Shown here: piece after piece, positions 36,192 through 45,833 of the stretch | Layout of the letters: each line of letters begins with the position of its first letter | How positions within the stretch are numbered: the stretch's first letter is position 1 | Assembly: GCA_022009815.1 (NCBI GenBank) | Contig: CP091725.1 | Coordinates: 1,302,001 to 1,366,000, forward strand | Length of the DNA: 64,000 nucleotides | Source: Bacteroidales bacterium | Lineage (GTDB): Bacteria > Bacteroidota > Bacteroidia > Bacteroidales > Muribaculaceae | Direction of reading: 5' to 3' | Notes under the pieces: model-generated | The model's database searches: none | Told to the model about the DNA's origin: nothing | Seen by the model: only the letters and a program-made list of their open reading frames with translations | Made by a program: the position numbers and the translations under genes

Positions 36192-36934
36192 AGAAATTCG
36201 GGGAGATGGAAACATTCCCCAACGTGTTCCAATATCCATTCGCAGAATTGCAGAAAGGGCCGTTTCCATTGAAAGGAAAGTGGAACACAGAGTTTTTCAA
36301 GAACGACAACCCCATAGTTCTGGAACTTGGTTGCGGCAAAGGAGAATATGCCGTCGGCATGGCAAAAAAATTTGCCGACCGCAACTTCATCGGAGTCGAC
36401 ATCAAAGGCGCCCGGATGTGGACCGGCGCCAAGCAGTCGGTGCAGGAAGGTATCGCCAACGTAGCGTTTCTCCGCACGAGTATCGAACTAATCGCCTCCT
36501 TCTTTGAGGCCGGCGAGGTGTCAGAAATCTGGATAACGTTTCCCGACCCCCAGATGCAGAAAGTCAACAAACGCCTGACGTCGACCCGCTTCATGCAACT
36601 CTATCGCCAGATATTGAAAGACGGCGGACTCGTGCATCTGAAAACCGACAGCCCGTTTCTTTATGCCTATACCGACGCCATGGTGCGTCTGAACGGCTTC
36701 GCCACTGAGGTCAACACCGACGACCTTTATCACAGCGGACTTGCCGACGATATCCTCGAAATCCGCACGTTCTACGAACGCCAATGGCTTGCCCGCGGCT
36801 TGACAATAAAATACATCAACTGGCATCTTGACGCCACCACGGCGCTTCAGGAGCCTGAAATCGACATAGAGAAAGATACCTATCGCAGTTTCTCGCGCGG
36901 GTATCTTGAAACAGACCCTCAATATTCAAAGTAA
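36173..36934 (+). CDS. trmB: tRNA (guanine-N7)-methyltransferase
   Basis: 253 aa. SAM-binding VLELGCGKGEYAVGMA, FIGVDIKGARMW, and WITFPDPQMQKVNKRLTS (PDP[WQ] motif) followed by LKDGGLVHLKTD mark TrmB, which forms m7G46 in tRNA. The C-terminal part has YERQWLARGLTIKYI. Followed 5 nt later by the Mrp/ApbC gene. Confidence 0.94.
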   Translation: MGKNKLKKFGEMETFPNVFQYPFAELQKGPFPLKGKWNTEFFKNDNPIVLELGCGKGEYAVGMAKKFADRNFIGVDIKGARMWTGAKQSVQEGIANVAFLRTSIELIASFFEAGEVSEIWITFPDPQMQKVNKRLTSTRFMQLYRQILKDGGLVHLKTDSPFLYAYTDAMVRLNGFATEVNTDDLYHSGLADDILEIRTFYERQWLARGLTIKYINWHLDATTALQEPEIDIEKDTYRSFSRGYLETDPQYSK

Positions 36935-36939
36935 CAATT

Positions 36940-38047
36940 ATGGAAGAAAGACTATATCCCGCACTAATCACCGAGGCTTTGCGCAACGTCCGCTACCCAG
37001 GCAACGGCAAAGACCTTGTGGAGAACAATATGGTTGAGGACGACATCCGCATTGACGGAATGAACGTGTCATTCTCTTTGATTTGACAAATCGACCGATC
37101 CGTTTATCAAAAGTGTTGTCAAGGCCGCTGAAACAGCCGTCAAGACTTATGTCAGCGAGAATGCCTGCATAGAGGGCAACATCAGCGTGAAGTACCGCCA
37201 GAACGTAGAGCAGCCCGCCAAGATGCTCCCCGAAGTGAAAAACATCATCGGAGTCTCGTCGGGCAAAGGCGGAGTAGGCAAATCCACCGTGGCAAGCAAT
37301 CTTGCCGTGGCGCTTGCCAAGCAAGGCTACAAGGTGGGGCTGCTTGACGCCGACATCTTCGGACCGTCGGCTCCAAAGATGTTTGGAGTAGAGGATGCCC
37401 CCGTGTATATGGATGAGGTAGGCGGCCGCAACCTTATCGCACCCGTAGAGCAATATGGCGTAAAAGTGCTGTCGATAGGCTTCCTCGTAGACAAAGACAA
37501 CGCCGTGCTTTGGCGCGGCGGCATGGCAAGCAACGCCCTGAAGCAACTCATCGGCGACGCCAATTGGGGCGACCTCGACTATTTTGTGATAGATATGCCC
37601 CCAGGAACGAGCGACATCCATCTGACGCTTGTGCAGACCCTCGCCATCACCGGAGCCGTAGTGGTCACCACTCCGCAGGAAGTGGCACTCGCCGACGCGC
37701 GCAAGGGCGTCAGCATGTTCCAAAGTCCGCAGGTCAACGTGCCGGTGCTCGGCATCGTGGAGAATATGGCATGGTTCACTCCGGCGGAACATCCGGATGA
37801 GAAATACTACATCTTTGGCAATGGAGGCGGCAAACGCCTTGCGGAAAAGCTTGGAGTGGATTTGCTGGCACAGATACCGCTTGTGGCAAGCATCTGCGAC
37901 GGCGGCGACCAAGGCAAGCCCGCTGCGTTGCAGAACACCGTCAGCGGCGAGGCGTTCAACACGTTGGCGCAGCGAGTGGTGGAGGCTGTAGACAAGCGCA
38001 ACCGCGAACTTCCGCCGACACACAAAGTTGATGTTTTGAAACGTTAA
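36940..38047 (+). CDS. apbC: Mrp/ApbC family iron-sulfur carrier P-loop ATPase, one frameshift
   Basis: Starts at 36940 with a DUF59/MIP18 domain (LITEALRNVRYPGNGKDLVE, DIRIDGMNVSFSLI). The frame ends at a TGA at 37084 and resumes one frame over as FDKSTDPFIKSVVKAAETA. Then the ATPase domain: VSSGKGGVGKSTVASNLA (deviant Walker A), LDADIFGPS, VIDMPPGTSDIHLTL, NMAWFTPAEHPDEKYYIFG. Reconstructed length about 368 aa, normal for the family. It carries Fe-S clusters to apoproteins. The shift lies in a T-run and is likely an assembly error. Confidence 0.88.
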
Positions 38048-38081
38048 CCATTGTGGGCGTAGATATTGCCCGCAATGCTTG

Positions 38082-38089
38082 TAATTTTG
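38082..38089 (+). promoter_or_regulatory. -7 box of bcp-recA-proC
   Basis: TAATTTTG, 21 nt before the bcp ATG at 38111. Confidence 0.5.
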
Positions 38090-38110
38090 CAATGTAAAAA
38101 CAAAACGACA

Positions 38111-38570
38111 ATGAAAATAGGAGACAAAATACCGGAAATGCTTGGCGTCGACGCCAACGGCAAAGAAGTGAAGGCATCCGACTATGCCGGAAAGCGTCTT
38201 GCCATCTATTTCTATCCGAAAGACAACACTCCCGGCTGCACCGCCGAGGCATGCAGCCTGCGCGACGGCTACGACGCCCTCCGCAGCGCAGGATATGAGG
38301 TGATAGGAGTGAGCAAGGACAGCGCGGCGTCGCACGGGAAGTTTGCCGCCAAACACTCGCTGCCGTTCACACTTATCGCCGACACCGAAACCACGCTCAA
38401 CCAAGCGTTCGGCGTGTGGCAGAAAGAAGATGGCAGGACGGGAGTATATGGGTACGGTGCGCACCACGTTTCTTGTAGACGGCGACGGCACCGTGACCGA
38501 CATTATTGCAAAAGTAGACACCAAAAACAGTGCCTCGCAGATTCTTGAAATAATAAACAAAAAAGCATAA
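38111..38570 (+). CDS. bcp: Thioredoxin-dependent thiol peroxidase, one frameshift
   Basis: About 152 aa from MKIGDKIPEMLG. Peroxidatic Cys in YPKDNTPGCTAEACSLRD (both BCP cysteines), VIGVSKDSAASHGKFA, LPFTLIADTE. Near 38423-38426 one A too many breaks FGVWQ; the next frame continues KKMAGREYMGTVRTTFLVDGD to the stop at 38570. BCP reduces lipid and organic hydroperoxides. Two nt before recA. Confidence 0.9.
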
Positions 38571-38572
38571 CT

Positions 38573-39634
38573 ATGGAGAAAGCAACAGACAAGACAGCAG
38601 CTGCAAGCGAGAAGCTTAAAGCTTTGCAGAATGCGATGTCGAAGATAGAAAAGGACTATGGCCGCGGAGCGATAATGAAACTCGGTGACGACAATATAGA
38701 AAATATCGAGGTGATTCCTTCAGGCATCATCGGACTTGACTACGCACTCGGCGTGGGCGGCTATCCCCGCGGACGTATCATTGAAATCTACGGTCCGGAA
38801 TCGTCGGGAAAGACCACGCTCGCCATCCTTGCCATCGCCCAGGCGCAGAAGCAGGGCGGCATAGCAGCCATCATCGACGCAGAGCATGCGTTTGACCGCT
38901 TTTATGCCGAGAAACTTGGCGTTGACGTCAACAACCTTTGGATTTCGCAGCCCGACAATGGCGAGCAGGCACTTGAAATCGCCGACCAGCTTATCCGCTC
39001 ATCGGCAATCGACATAATCGTTATCGACTCTGTTGCGGCGTTGACACCAAAAGCCGAAATCGAAGGAGTGATGGGCGAAAAGCAGATGGGTCTGCAGGCG
39101 CGTTTGATGTCGCAGGCTCTCCGCAAGCTTACAGCCACAATCTCAAAGACCAACACCACATGTATCTTCATCAACCAGCTGCGCGACAAAATCGGCGTGA
39201 TGTGGGGATCGCCAGAAACCACTACCGGAGGCAATGCCTTGAAGTTCTACGCTTCTGTGCGTCTTGATATCCGTCGCACCAGCGCCATCAAGAACGGCGA
39301 GGACGTGCTTGGCTATCAGACAAAGTAAAGGTTGTGAAAAACAAGGTTGCGCCTCCATTCCGCAAAGCAGAGTTTGAGTTGACATTCGGCGAAGGCGTGT
39401 CGCACAGCGGCGAAATCCTTGACCTCGGTGTGAATCTCGGCATTATAGCCAAGAGCGGATCATGGTTCTCCTACGACGGAACTAAGCTCGGACAGGGCCG
39501 CGACGCCGTGAAACGTCTGATTGGCGACAACCCGGAGCTTGCCGAAGAACTTGAGGCAAATCAAGGCAAAACTTTTCCATAAGGATGATGCCGACGACAG
39601 CGCGGAACCGACCGACGCTCCGGCAGCAGAATAA
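38573..39634 (+). CDS. recA: Recombinase A, two frameshifts
   Basis: MSKIEKDYGRGAIMKLGDD, GPESSGKTTLAI (Walker A), IDAEHAFD, IIVIDSVAALTPKAEIEG and INQLRDKIGVMWGSPETTTGG are textbook RecA. The frame stops at 39326 after YQTK where one G is missing (should read TKVKVVKNKVAPPFRKAEF), resumes to KLGQGRDAVKRLIGDNPELAEELEA, and breaks again near 39558; the next frame gives IKAKLFHKDDADD and an acidic tail ending at 39634. Total about 353 aa. Two breaks in recA argue for sequence error, not loss. Confidence 0.92.
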
Positions 39635-39650
39635 AAAAACATAAAAAGCA

Positions 39651-40430
39651 ATGAAAATCGCAATCATTGGATGCGGCAATATGGGCGGCGCGATCGCAAG
39701 AGGTCTCGCTGCCGATGCTGTTTTTGCGTCAGAGCATACAATTGCGGCGAGCAACCGCACACAGCCCAAACTCGACGCCATCAAGGCTGAATATCCGCAG
39801 ATAGAGACGTCGACCGACAACTGTCAGGCAGCCGCAGCCGCCGACATCGTGGTCATAGCCGTTAAGCCATGGCTCATCGACAGCGTTGCAGAAGGCTTGC
39901 GCCCTGTGCTTACAGCCGGCCAGACCATCGTGTCGGTAGTGGCAGGAGTGCCGTTCAGCCATCTTCGCGAACTCTTCGGCACAGCTACGCTTTTCCGCGT
40001 GATTCCCAACACCGCTATCGCCATCGGCGAAAGTATGACCGTAATAGCCGACGACGGAGCAGACAGTGGACAATTGGCTGTGGTGACCGACATTTTCAAC
40101 CGTCTCGGCGAGACTCTTGTTGTGGAAGAGCGACTGCTTGACGCGGCAATGGCGCTTGGCTCGTGCGGCACGGCGTATGCCTTGCGCTACGTGCGCGCGG
40201 CGATGGAAGCCGGCGTGGAGCTTGGGCTTTATCCCGGTCAGGCAAAGAAAATTGTGGCGCAGACAGTCAAGGGAGCTGCCAGCCTGTTGCTTGCCCGCGG
40301 CACACATCCGGAGGAGGAGATAGACAAGGTGACCACCCCAGGCGGCTTCACAATAAAAGGCTTGAACCGCATGGAGGCTTGTGGCTTCAGCAACGCCGTG
40401 ATCGAAGGCTTGAAAGCATCGATAAAATAG
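39651..40430 (+). CDS. proC: Pyrroline-5-carboxylate reductase
   Basis: 259 aa. Rossmann IAIIGCGNMGGAIARGL, AVKPWLIDSV, VVAGVPFSHLRELFG, RVIPNTAIAIGESMT, GSCGTAYALRYVRAAMEAGVELG-like helix and TTPGGFTIKGLNRME are the ProC signature. Last step of proline synthesis, completing the path with proBA at 31-34 kb. Confidence 0.95.
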   Translation: MKIAIIGCGNMGGAIARGLAADAVFASEHTIAASNRTQPKLDAIKAEYPQIETSTDNCQAAAAADIVVIAVKPWLIDSVAEGLRPVLTAGQTIVSVVAGVPFSHLRELFGTATLFRVIPNTAIAIGESMTVIADDGADSGQLAVVTDIFNRLGETLVVEERLLDAAMALGSCGTAYALRYVRAAMEAGVELGLYPGQAKKIVAQTVKGAASLLLARGTHPEEEIDKVTTPGGFTIKGLNRMEACGFSNAVIEGLKASIK

Positions 40431-40518
40431 TGCTCGTCCGACATTTGAATTTGCCAAATTTGCAACGATTCTGGTCCTTCTTCGGATTCGCAACACCAGG
40501 ATGTTAAAATATGAAGAA

Positions 40519-41369
40519 ATGAAAAAAAAGATTTCTTGTTTGATTATGTGTGCTGTGACCTGTGCTGCGCTTGCGCAAACCACAGGAGATGAGGCTGGGC
40601 ATACTTGGATAGATTTGGGGTTGCCCAGTGGAGTTAAATGGGCTTCTACCAATGTTGGTGCAAATCGTCCACAAGACGATGGCGACTACTATGCATGGGG
40701 CGAAACGACTGTGAAGACAGACTTTCGATGGGCTACCTACTCGCATGGGACAGGGCAAAATTCGCTCACGAAGTATTCTAATTCAGATGAGTTGTTGTCG
40801 CTTGAAGCCGCTGATGATGTCGCTTTCAAAGCATGGGGCGGCACATGGCGTATGCCAACCAAGGAAGAATGGGAAGAGCTCCAAGAGCATTGTGCCTGGA
40901 CCTGGACTGAAGACTACAATAAAACAGGCGCAGCGGGATATGTGGTTGCGAGCAAGAACGGTGACGCCTCACTCTTTTTGCCTGCGGCAGGATGCTGTTA
41001 TGCGAATCTGATAAACGAGAAAGGCGTGCATGGATACTATTGGTCGAGTTCGCTTTTCAAAAGCTCTTCTTATAGTGGCTCAGCCTACCAGTTGCAGTTT
41101 ATTCGGGCTTATGTCAAATCTGATTGGAACCACACACGCTATTATGGATCATCTGTGCGTGGCGTGTGTAATGTCCCGTCGTCAACGATTGAGGGCATCA
41201 CACAGTCAGAATGCCGCATATCTGTGATTGGCGGCAAAATCCATTGTGGTCAGGAATTCCGTGTCTATGACCTTTATGGGCGGGATGTGACACATCAGAA
41301 TGGTTCTCTTCCTAAGGGGTATATGTAGTGCAGACAGAAAACAGCAGAGAGAAAGTCGGAGTCTTCTGA
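40519..41369 (+). CDS. Secreted FISUMP-domain protein with sorting tail, late frameshift
   Basis: About 283 aa from ATG 40519 (MKKKISCLIMCAVTCAALA signal). The body is a Fibrobacter-succinogenes-major-paralogous (FISUMP) domain: DLGLPSGVKWASTNVGA, DDGDYYAWGETT, GGTWRMPTKEEWEEL, HGYYWSSSLF, SVRGVC. The tail (EFRVYDLYGRDVTHQNGSLPKG) is a T9SS-type sorting domain cut by a missing G at 41316-41319; with five G it ends VYVVQTENSREKVGVF at 41369. Followed 29 nt later by an IdeS-family protease on the same strand. Probably surface-exposed; function unknown. Confidence 0.82.
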
Positions 41370-41398
41370 TGGGATTCTTGAGTCGGAAAAATGACAAT

Positions 41399-42211
41399 AT
41401 GGGTAAAATGAAAAAGGCATCAATTATAATTGCGTTGGCATACGCGCTGGGCATCATCCTTCCATTTTCCTCGGCAAAAGCGGAGAAGGTGCAATATTGG
41501 GCGAAAGGCGTCAGTGAAGATGCAGGCTGGTACAACACCTTTCAGTTTACGAATGGCTGCTGGGCAGCGGTTAGTAGCAACATGATAGCATGGTGGCAGG
41601 ATCGTATAAAGGAAACGTATATCTACACTGGGAAATGTTGGGACCCAGAGGAGGTCAATCGGGAATTTGATCGCAACACCTATTTCAATGATGGTGGTGA
41701 CTATGTATATAAAGCTCTCGACTGGTATCTGCGCGAGACGCATCCAACCATCGCTTACACACGTACCAACCTCTATCAGAGCTACCTCTTTGAAGACGAC
41801 TACGATAATCCTATCATCTTCACGCGAGGCTATATAGATTCCAACGAAGCGATATTTACTGATGTGTTGCTGCGCTATTTCACTACGGGTAACTACGTTG
41901 CGCAAATTCGTGACATGAACCACGCTTGGACTTTGTGGGCGATAGAAGTGGATACTGAAACCAACACTATCACGCGTATATGGGTGACGGATTCTGTTCC
42001 CAATGACCGCAATAACCCCAAAAAGGAGATACATGCCCTCGATTCAAAACGCTATAAAGACCTTTTCTATTTCGAACGGGGAATCTACGATGAGGAGAAC
42101 AATTCTTGGGGAGTTCAGGCCATTCACCCGGCGGAATTGACATTCTTTGGCATAGAAGGCCGGTTTTTGGTTGATGCCAACGGAGAACCCGTGTTTGAAC
42201 AGAAGCCTTGA
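41399..42211 (+). CDS. IdeS/Mac-1 family secreted cysteine endopeptidase
   Basis: 270 aa with signal peptide (MKKASIIIALAYALGIILPF, cleaved near SSAKA). Motifs align with streptococcal IdeS: VQYWAKGV (WTKGV), GCWAAVSSNMIAWW around Cys54 (CGAATAGNMLHWW), MNHAWTLWAIEVD around His175 (INHVINLWGADFD) and ITRIWVTDSV around Asp198 (IYVTDSD). His-Asp spacing is 23 here and 22 in IdeS. IdeS cleaves the IgG hinge. This protein is shorter between Cys and His. Substrate unknown; a host immunoglobulin or other surface protein is an inference. In operon with the FISUMP gene. Confidence 0.85.
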   Translation: MGKMKKASIIIALAYALGIILPFSSAKAEKVQYWAKGVSEDAGWYNTFQFTNGCWAAVSSNMIAWWQDRIKETYIYTGKCWDPEEVNREFDRNTYFNDGGDYVYKALDWYLRETHPTIAYTRTNLYQSYLFEDDYDNPIIFTRGYIDSNEAIFTDVLLRYFTTGNYVAQIRDMNHAWTLWAIEVDTETNTITRIWVTDSVPNDRNNPKKEIHALDSKRYKDLFYFERGIYDEENNSWGVQAIHPAELTFFGIEGRFLVDANGEPVFEQKP

Positions 42212-42411
42212 TTGCAACCAAAGAAGAGGCTGTGTCGAAACAGGCGCAGTATCCATATTTGCATTTCTTTCAATATTGCTTAAAATAGAAAAAAAGATAT
42301 AGGAAACAGCAAAACTGCACTGAATGTAGTGCATATTTGCAGAATATTCGTATCTCCCGACTTCGTTGTTTAAAAGATAAGCGTTGTAACTTATTGATAG
42401 ATAATATTTTG
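42212..42411. other. Intergenic, no gene seen
   Basis: Between the protease stop and the promoter at 42412. AT-rich, no ORF or hairpin that I can support. Confidence 0.5.
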
Positions 42412-42419
42412 TATCTTTG
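42412..42419 (+). promoter_or_regulatory. Orphan promoter
   Basis: TATCTTTG fits the -7 consensus, with TTG at 42394-42396 upstream. No plus-strand gene follows; the next gene (Fic) is on the minus strand and converges on it. Confidence 0.5.
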
Positions 42420-42424
42420 CATCA

Positions 42425-42500
42425 CTTATTGTTGGGTGACACGATGACGAAGTGGGGGGAAGTCTAAAGCTCCGAACCTTTTGTGTCTCGCTTTTTAATC
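42425..42500 (+). ncRNA. Candidate small RNA downstream of orphan promoter
   Basis: About 75 nt from the predicted transcript start. GACAC near 42439 can pair with GTGTC near 42484, closing a G-rich loop (gtggggggaag, aaagctccgaacc), and is followed by cgctttttaa as a weak terminator. It converges with the Fic gene 3' end. No known RNA family recognised. Confidence 0.3.
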
Positions 42501-42546
42501 TGTTCAAAGTCGGAATGAATAGAGGATATGTTGTTCTCGTATATCA

Positions 42547-43673
42547 TCATTTCCGATTGTTTGAGTTATACACTGCCCATCCTTTAATCGTCAATAGATA
42601 TTTCTGACGAGGATGACGTGGCTTGTCGGGGTAGAGCATAGAAACAAATCCCTCTTTCATGGCGGGATTAAGTGAGTATTCCATAAAATTCTCACGATTC
42701 TTTAATCCTACGGAAGCCATCATCTCTTTGACAGATAATCTATTGTTTGCAATCGCCTTTATTAAGCGGCTGATATTCTCATTATCTATCTGCAATGGAT
42801 TGTCTGAGCTTGTCGGGGTACTTGTCGGGGTACTTGTCGGGGTGGAGATACCTATGTCTTTAGGAGCATTAATCACCATAAAACGATTTCTCAACTCGTT
42901 GTTTTCTCCCATCAATAGGTTGCGAAAGAATCGTTCCAAATAGACAGACTCCCTTTTGATGCCCTTTTGTATATTTTGATAATTGGCTCTAACCAACGCA
43001 TTTCGGAAATACCAAGAATGATTGGCAAAAAGGTCGTTCTCAACATTGAATCCCATTGAGCGTAAATACTGTATGGTGAACACTGCTGTTGTTCGGGTAT
43101 TGCCTTCTCCAAACGGATGAATTTGCCACAACCCAGATACGAATTTGGTAATATGACTTACTATTTGATTTACATCCAATCCTATATAATCAAATGCCTT
43201 TTCTTGCTCAAGATCATACTCTATGGCTCTGCGAATGTCGGGAGCAGATACATAGAGCACCGTGTCGCCACGAAGCACCCATTCTTTTTTGGTGATATTG
43301 TAATCTCTGATTTGTCCGGCAAACTTGAATACACCATCAAATATCCTTCGATGAATGGCGGTCAATCCAGCTACAGTGAAAGCAAACGAACGTTCATTCA
43401 ATAGCTTGATTATATTGGCAGAAACTTTATCGGCTTCTTCTGTTTCATTATCCTTTTCAGTACGAATGTCTTTTGAATCGTAGTAACTCTTGATAAGTTG
43501 TTGTACTTCATCAATGGTTATGTCTCCCTCAATATGCTTGCGAGCAGTTTCAATAAGATAATTCGAGGGCTTCAAGCCATCTACTGCTTGAAGTCCTATT
43601 GCCGTTTGCCACGCATAGCCCTTTCACGCTTTTGTGGCTCGCCTTGCTGGATGTATTCGTCGAATTCACTCAT
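42547..43673 (-). CDS. Fic-domain protein with C-terminal winged helix, N-terminal frameshift
   Basis: About 375 aa. True start is at 43673 (MSEFDEYIQQGEPQKRERA); one missing base near 43616 breaks the link to YAWQTAIGLQAVDGLKPSNY. The Fic core has HPFGEGNTRT (HPFxxGNxR, catalytic His) and an FKFAGQIRD flap, so AMP- or other nucleotide transfer is likely. A short Pro/Thr/Ser linker of STPT repeats (about 245-258) leads to a C-terminal winged-helix-like part. Family known to AMPylate proteins; target unknown. First of three AT-rich genes. Confidence 0.85.
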
Positions 43674-43715
43674 TAGATTATAGTCAGTTGAAATATTTTC
43701 TGATATTATTGAAAG

Positions 43716-44471
43716 TTATTGATTTACAGATGGTTTAGCCCATAGCCAAGTACCTGTGAGTTGTTGGGTAGCATCAATAAATTCACAATCAACAACCGAT
43801 TTTGCAAACTCTATATTCTTATTTAAGGTATCTATTTCAAGATCTGACAATCTAAAATTGAAGCTATGTTCAATAGTTTCATTAGTGTCTGCTACATGAA
43901 TTTTGGCAACAGCAGAATATTCTCCGGCTTTCCAAAATAATGAATTTTTATATAGACGAATTAGTTCGTTATATTCATAAGAACGTTTAATATCATCAAT
44001 ATTTACATTGTTATTTATTCTTTGATTTTCAATAAATGTAGTTAATTTGTAGGCTAATAGTTTCCTTCTTTCTAAAAAAGTATCGGATTGAAATCCGATA
44101 AACTTTTCAACTAGTACATCTCTAAACGCATTAATGGCTATTGCATTTTGTTGTTTTGCCATTGTTGACTTGCCTTCAGGACCTTGAAGCTCGTAGAAAG
44201 TTTCACTATACCACATCCATCTAAGAATGTGATGTGCTCCATCTTTATCAGTAAGAATCAGTTTAATGTCATCTATTAGAGCATGTTTATCCCTTGCAAG
44301 AAAAGAAAATCTGAGATTGAAAACATTTCCATTTTTGATGTATCCTATTTCTGCTTCTCCATCATGGTATATTGATATCTTGGGTTTCTTCATCCAATTA
44401 TATATCCATGATATTATTTGGGGTAACCATGCTAGAGCACCTAAAACTGCGACAATGTCTATAAATTTCAT
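43716..44471 (-). CDS. Membrane-anchored hypothetical protein
   Basis: 251 aa. One N-terminal helix (IVAVLGALAWLPQIISWIYNW) followed by KKPKISIYHDGEAEIGYI, a beta-rich cytosolic domain. Low GC like its neighbours. Six nt downstream of the GIY-YIG gene and 42 nt upstream of the Fic gene, so likely one operon. The N-terminal layout (helix then short beta domain) is seen in several defence-island accessory proteins, but I do not recognise this family. Confidence 0.65.
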   Translation of the reverse strand: MKFIDIVAVLGALAWLPQIISWIYNWMKKPKISIYHDGEAEIGYIKNGNVFNLRFSFLARDKHALIDDIKLILTDKDGAHHILRWMWYSETFYELQGPEGKSTMAKQQNAIAINAFRDVLVEKFIGFQSDTFLERRKLLAYKLTTFIENQRINNNVNIDDIKRSYEYNELIRLYKNSLFWKAGEYSAVAKIHVADTNETIEHSFNFRLSDLEIDTLNKNIEFAKSVVDCEFIDATQQLTGTWLWAKPSVNQ

Positions 44472-44477
44472 AATATT

Positions 44478-45305
44478 TTATTCTAATTGTTTTCTATAAA
44501 CAGAATCTAAAGTATTTCCATTTTTATCTTTCCATACTAACCAGCCATTATTGCTGCTGCCAATACAGAAATCTGCGGCAGTACTAGGACTTGAAAAAGT
44601 TTTATCCGATGTCAATACTAGGATTTCGTTTTCATTGGAAGTGTAGTCTTGGAGCATCTTTTTCCGTTTTTCTTTCCAGTTAAAAGACGGCACCATTGTT
44701 GGGGCTACAATACTCCCTTTTAGGACTGTAAAGCCCTCGGAACTGTAGAAGCCCTTTGCATTGCACCCTCTACCTTTGGTGTAGAATATATGTTCTTCTT
44801 TGGGTTGTGACAATTCAAAAATATTGCAACCGATAAATGATGCCAGAAATTTCACATCTTCGAAAAATTCATCCATTGAGTCTTGTTGATGCTCTGGTAG
44901 ATTAGGTGCTTTAGGGATTTGTTTATTATCGCTTAAAACAAAAGTGTTTGCTTTCTTGGCTTCAGTTATCGCTTTATATTCTATGTATTGTACATCAACT
45001 TTAGTCATATCGGCATCTTTCGATACGAATATGAGTGCTTTTTGCCAAAACGATTTTTTGCTATCATGGTCTTTTACACGTTCTTTAAAGTTCTCCGTTT
45101 CACCTATATACGCCTGTGGTTTGGTTAACTCATCTTCTCCCAGTAATATGTAAAACGCAGGTTTTTGCAACTTTTCTTGTGTATTCAGATAAGAGAGGTT
45201 GGAACGTGGCACGACAAACATTTGGCAAATCTTGTTGCTAATGAATGCATATTGAGTTCCTTTCGGGTCTCCATCAATTAAATATGTTGTTATTGTCTTT
45301 CCCAT
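44478..45305 (-). CDS. GIY-YIG nuclease-family protein with DUF4357
   Basis: 275 aa. FYILLGEDELTKPQAYIGETENFKERVKDH shows the GIY-YIG core as I-L-L then A-Y-I-G-E-T with the conserved R, here in separate strands of about 12 residues. The C-terminal third (KGRGCNAKGFYSSEGFTVLKGS, SPSTAADFCIGSSNNGW) is DUF4357. Proteins of this architecture occur in phage-defence and restriction neighbourhoods. Low GC, promoter at 45424-45431 on the minus strand. Confidence 0.85.
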   Translation of the reverse strand: MGKTITTYLIDGDPKGTQYAFISNKICQMFVVPRSNLSYLNTQEKLQKPAFYILLGEDELTKPQAYIGETENFKERVKDHDSKKSFWQKALIFVSKDADMTKVDVQYIEYKAITEAKKANTFVLSDNKQIPKAPNLPEHQQDSMDEFFEDVKFLASFIGCNIFELSQPKEEHIFYTKGRGCNAKGFYSSEGFTVLKGSIVAPTMVPSFNWKEKRKKMLQDYTSNENEILVLTSDKTFSSPSTAADFCIGSSNNGWLVWKDKNGNTLDSVYRKQLE

Positions 45306-45423
45306 TGTTATTCATTGTGGATTGTTACGTTTGCAGTTGTATTTGTAATCGAATTTTTTTTTTGCATGAAATACCTAATTTGGTGTGAGGCATAACACAT
45401 TTGATAGCTGCCTCTTCTTAATG

Positions 45424-45431
45424 CAAATATA
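45424..45431 (-). promoter_or_regulatory. -7 box of AT-rich island operon
   Basis: TATATTTG on the minus strand, about 120 nt upstream of the GIY-YIG ATG. The rest of 45306-45698 shows no gene. Confidence 0.4.
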
Positions 45432-45698
45432 CACCATTATTGAATATAAATTACTATTTTTTGCTGAGTTTGACAGTTTTGATTGTAATTAGCAGATATA
45501 CAGAAGTTTGTGGAGGTAGAAAAGTTGCTATATGAAACAGTGGTGATTGTTTTAACATTACTTTAACACTTGTGGCACGCCCGATAGTTGGCACGTATTT
45601 GTGTCGGCGTGGATATCTGCCTGTTAATACGTGTTTTAGTTTGATTCTGCAGATTCTCAGTTAGGGGTATGTTGTTGAAGACATGGATATATCCAAGG

Positions 45699-45797
45699 CC
45701 TCCGGCACGCTGGCTACGCTCCGCGTGCTGGGTTACGGAAGAGTGTCGTCGCTATGCGACGAAGTTTCCACAATCGCTCTTTGGCGTTTTTTTGCGG
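45699..45797. repeat. Divergent copy of hairpin repeat E
   Basis: cctccggcacgc, gggttacggaagagtg, the stem cgtcgc-tat-gcgacg and a cgctctttggcg stem with a T-run match repeat E in order, with different loops and a compensated ggcacgc/gcgtgct stem. Lies between the AT-rich island and the EamA gene. Confidence 0.65.
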
Positions 45798-45833
45798 CAG
45801 TTTGTGCAAACAATAATAAATTCGGTCGATAGG

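Noticed and set aside
36968..38560. Long minus-strand frame of 530 codons
   Set aside because: It is antisense to apbC, bcp and the promoter between them, whose families are certain; codon pattern is a shadow of GC-rich coding DNA.
39320..39340. Programmed frameshift or intein in recA
   Set aside because: No slippery heptamer with stimulatory structure, no intein motifs; single-base loss restores RecA and similar breaks occur in many genes.
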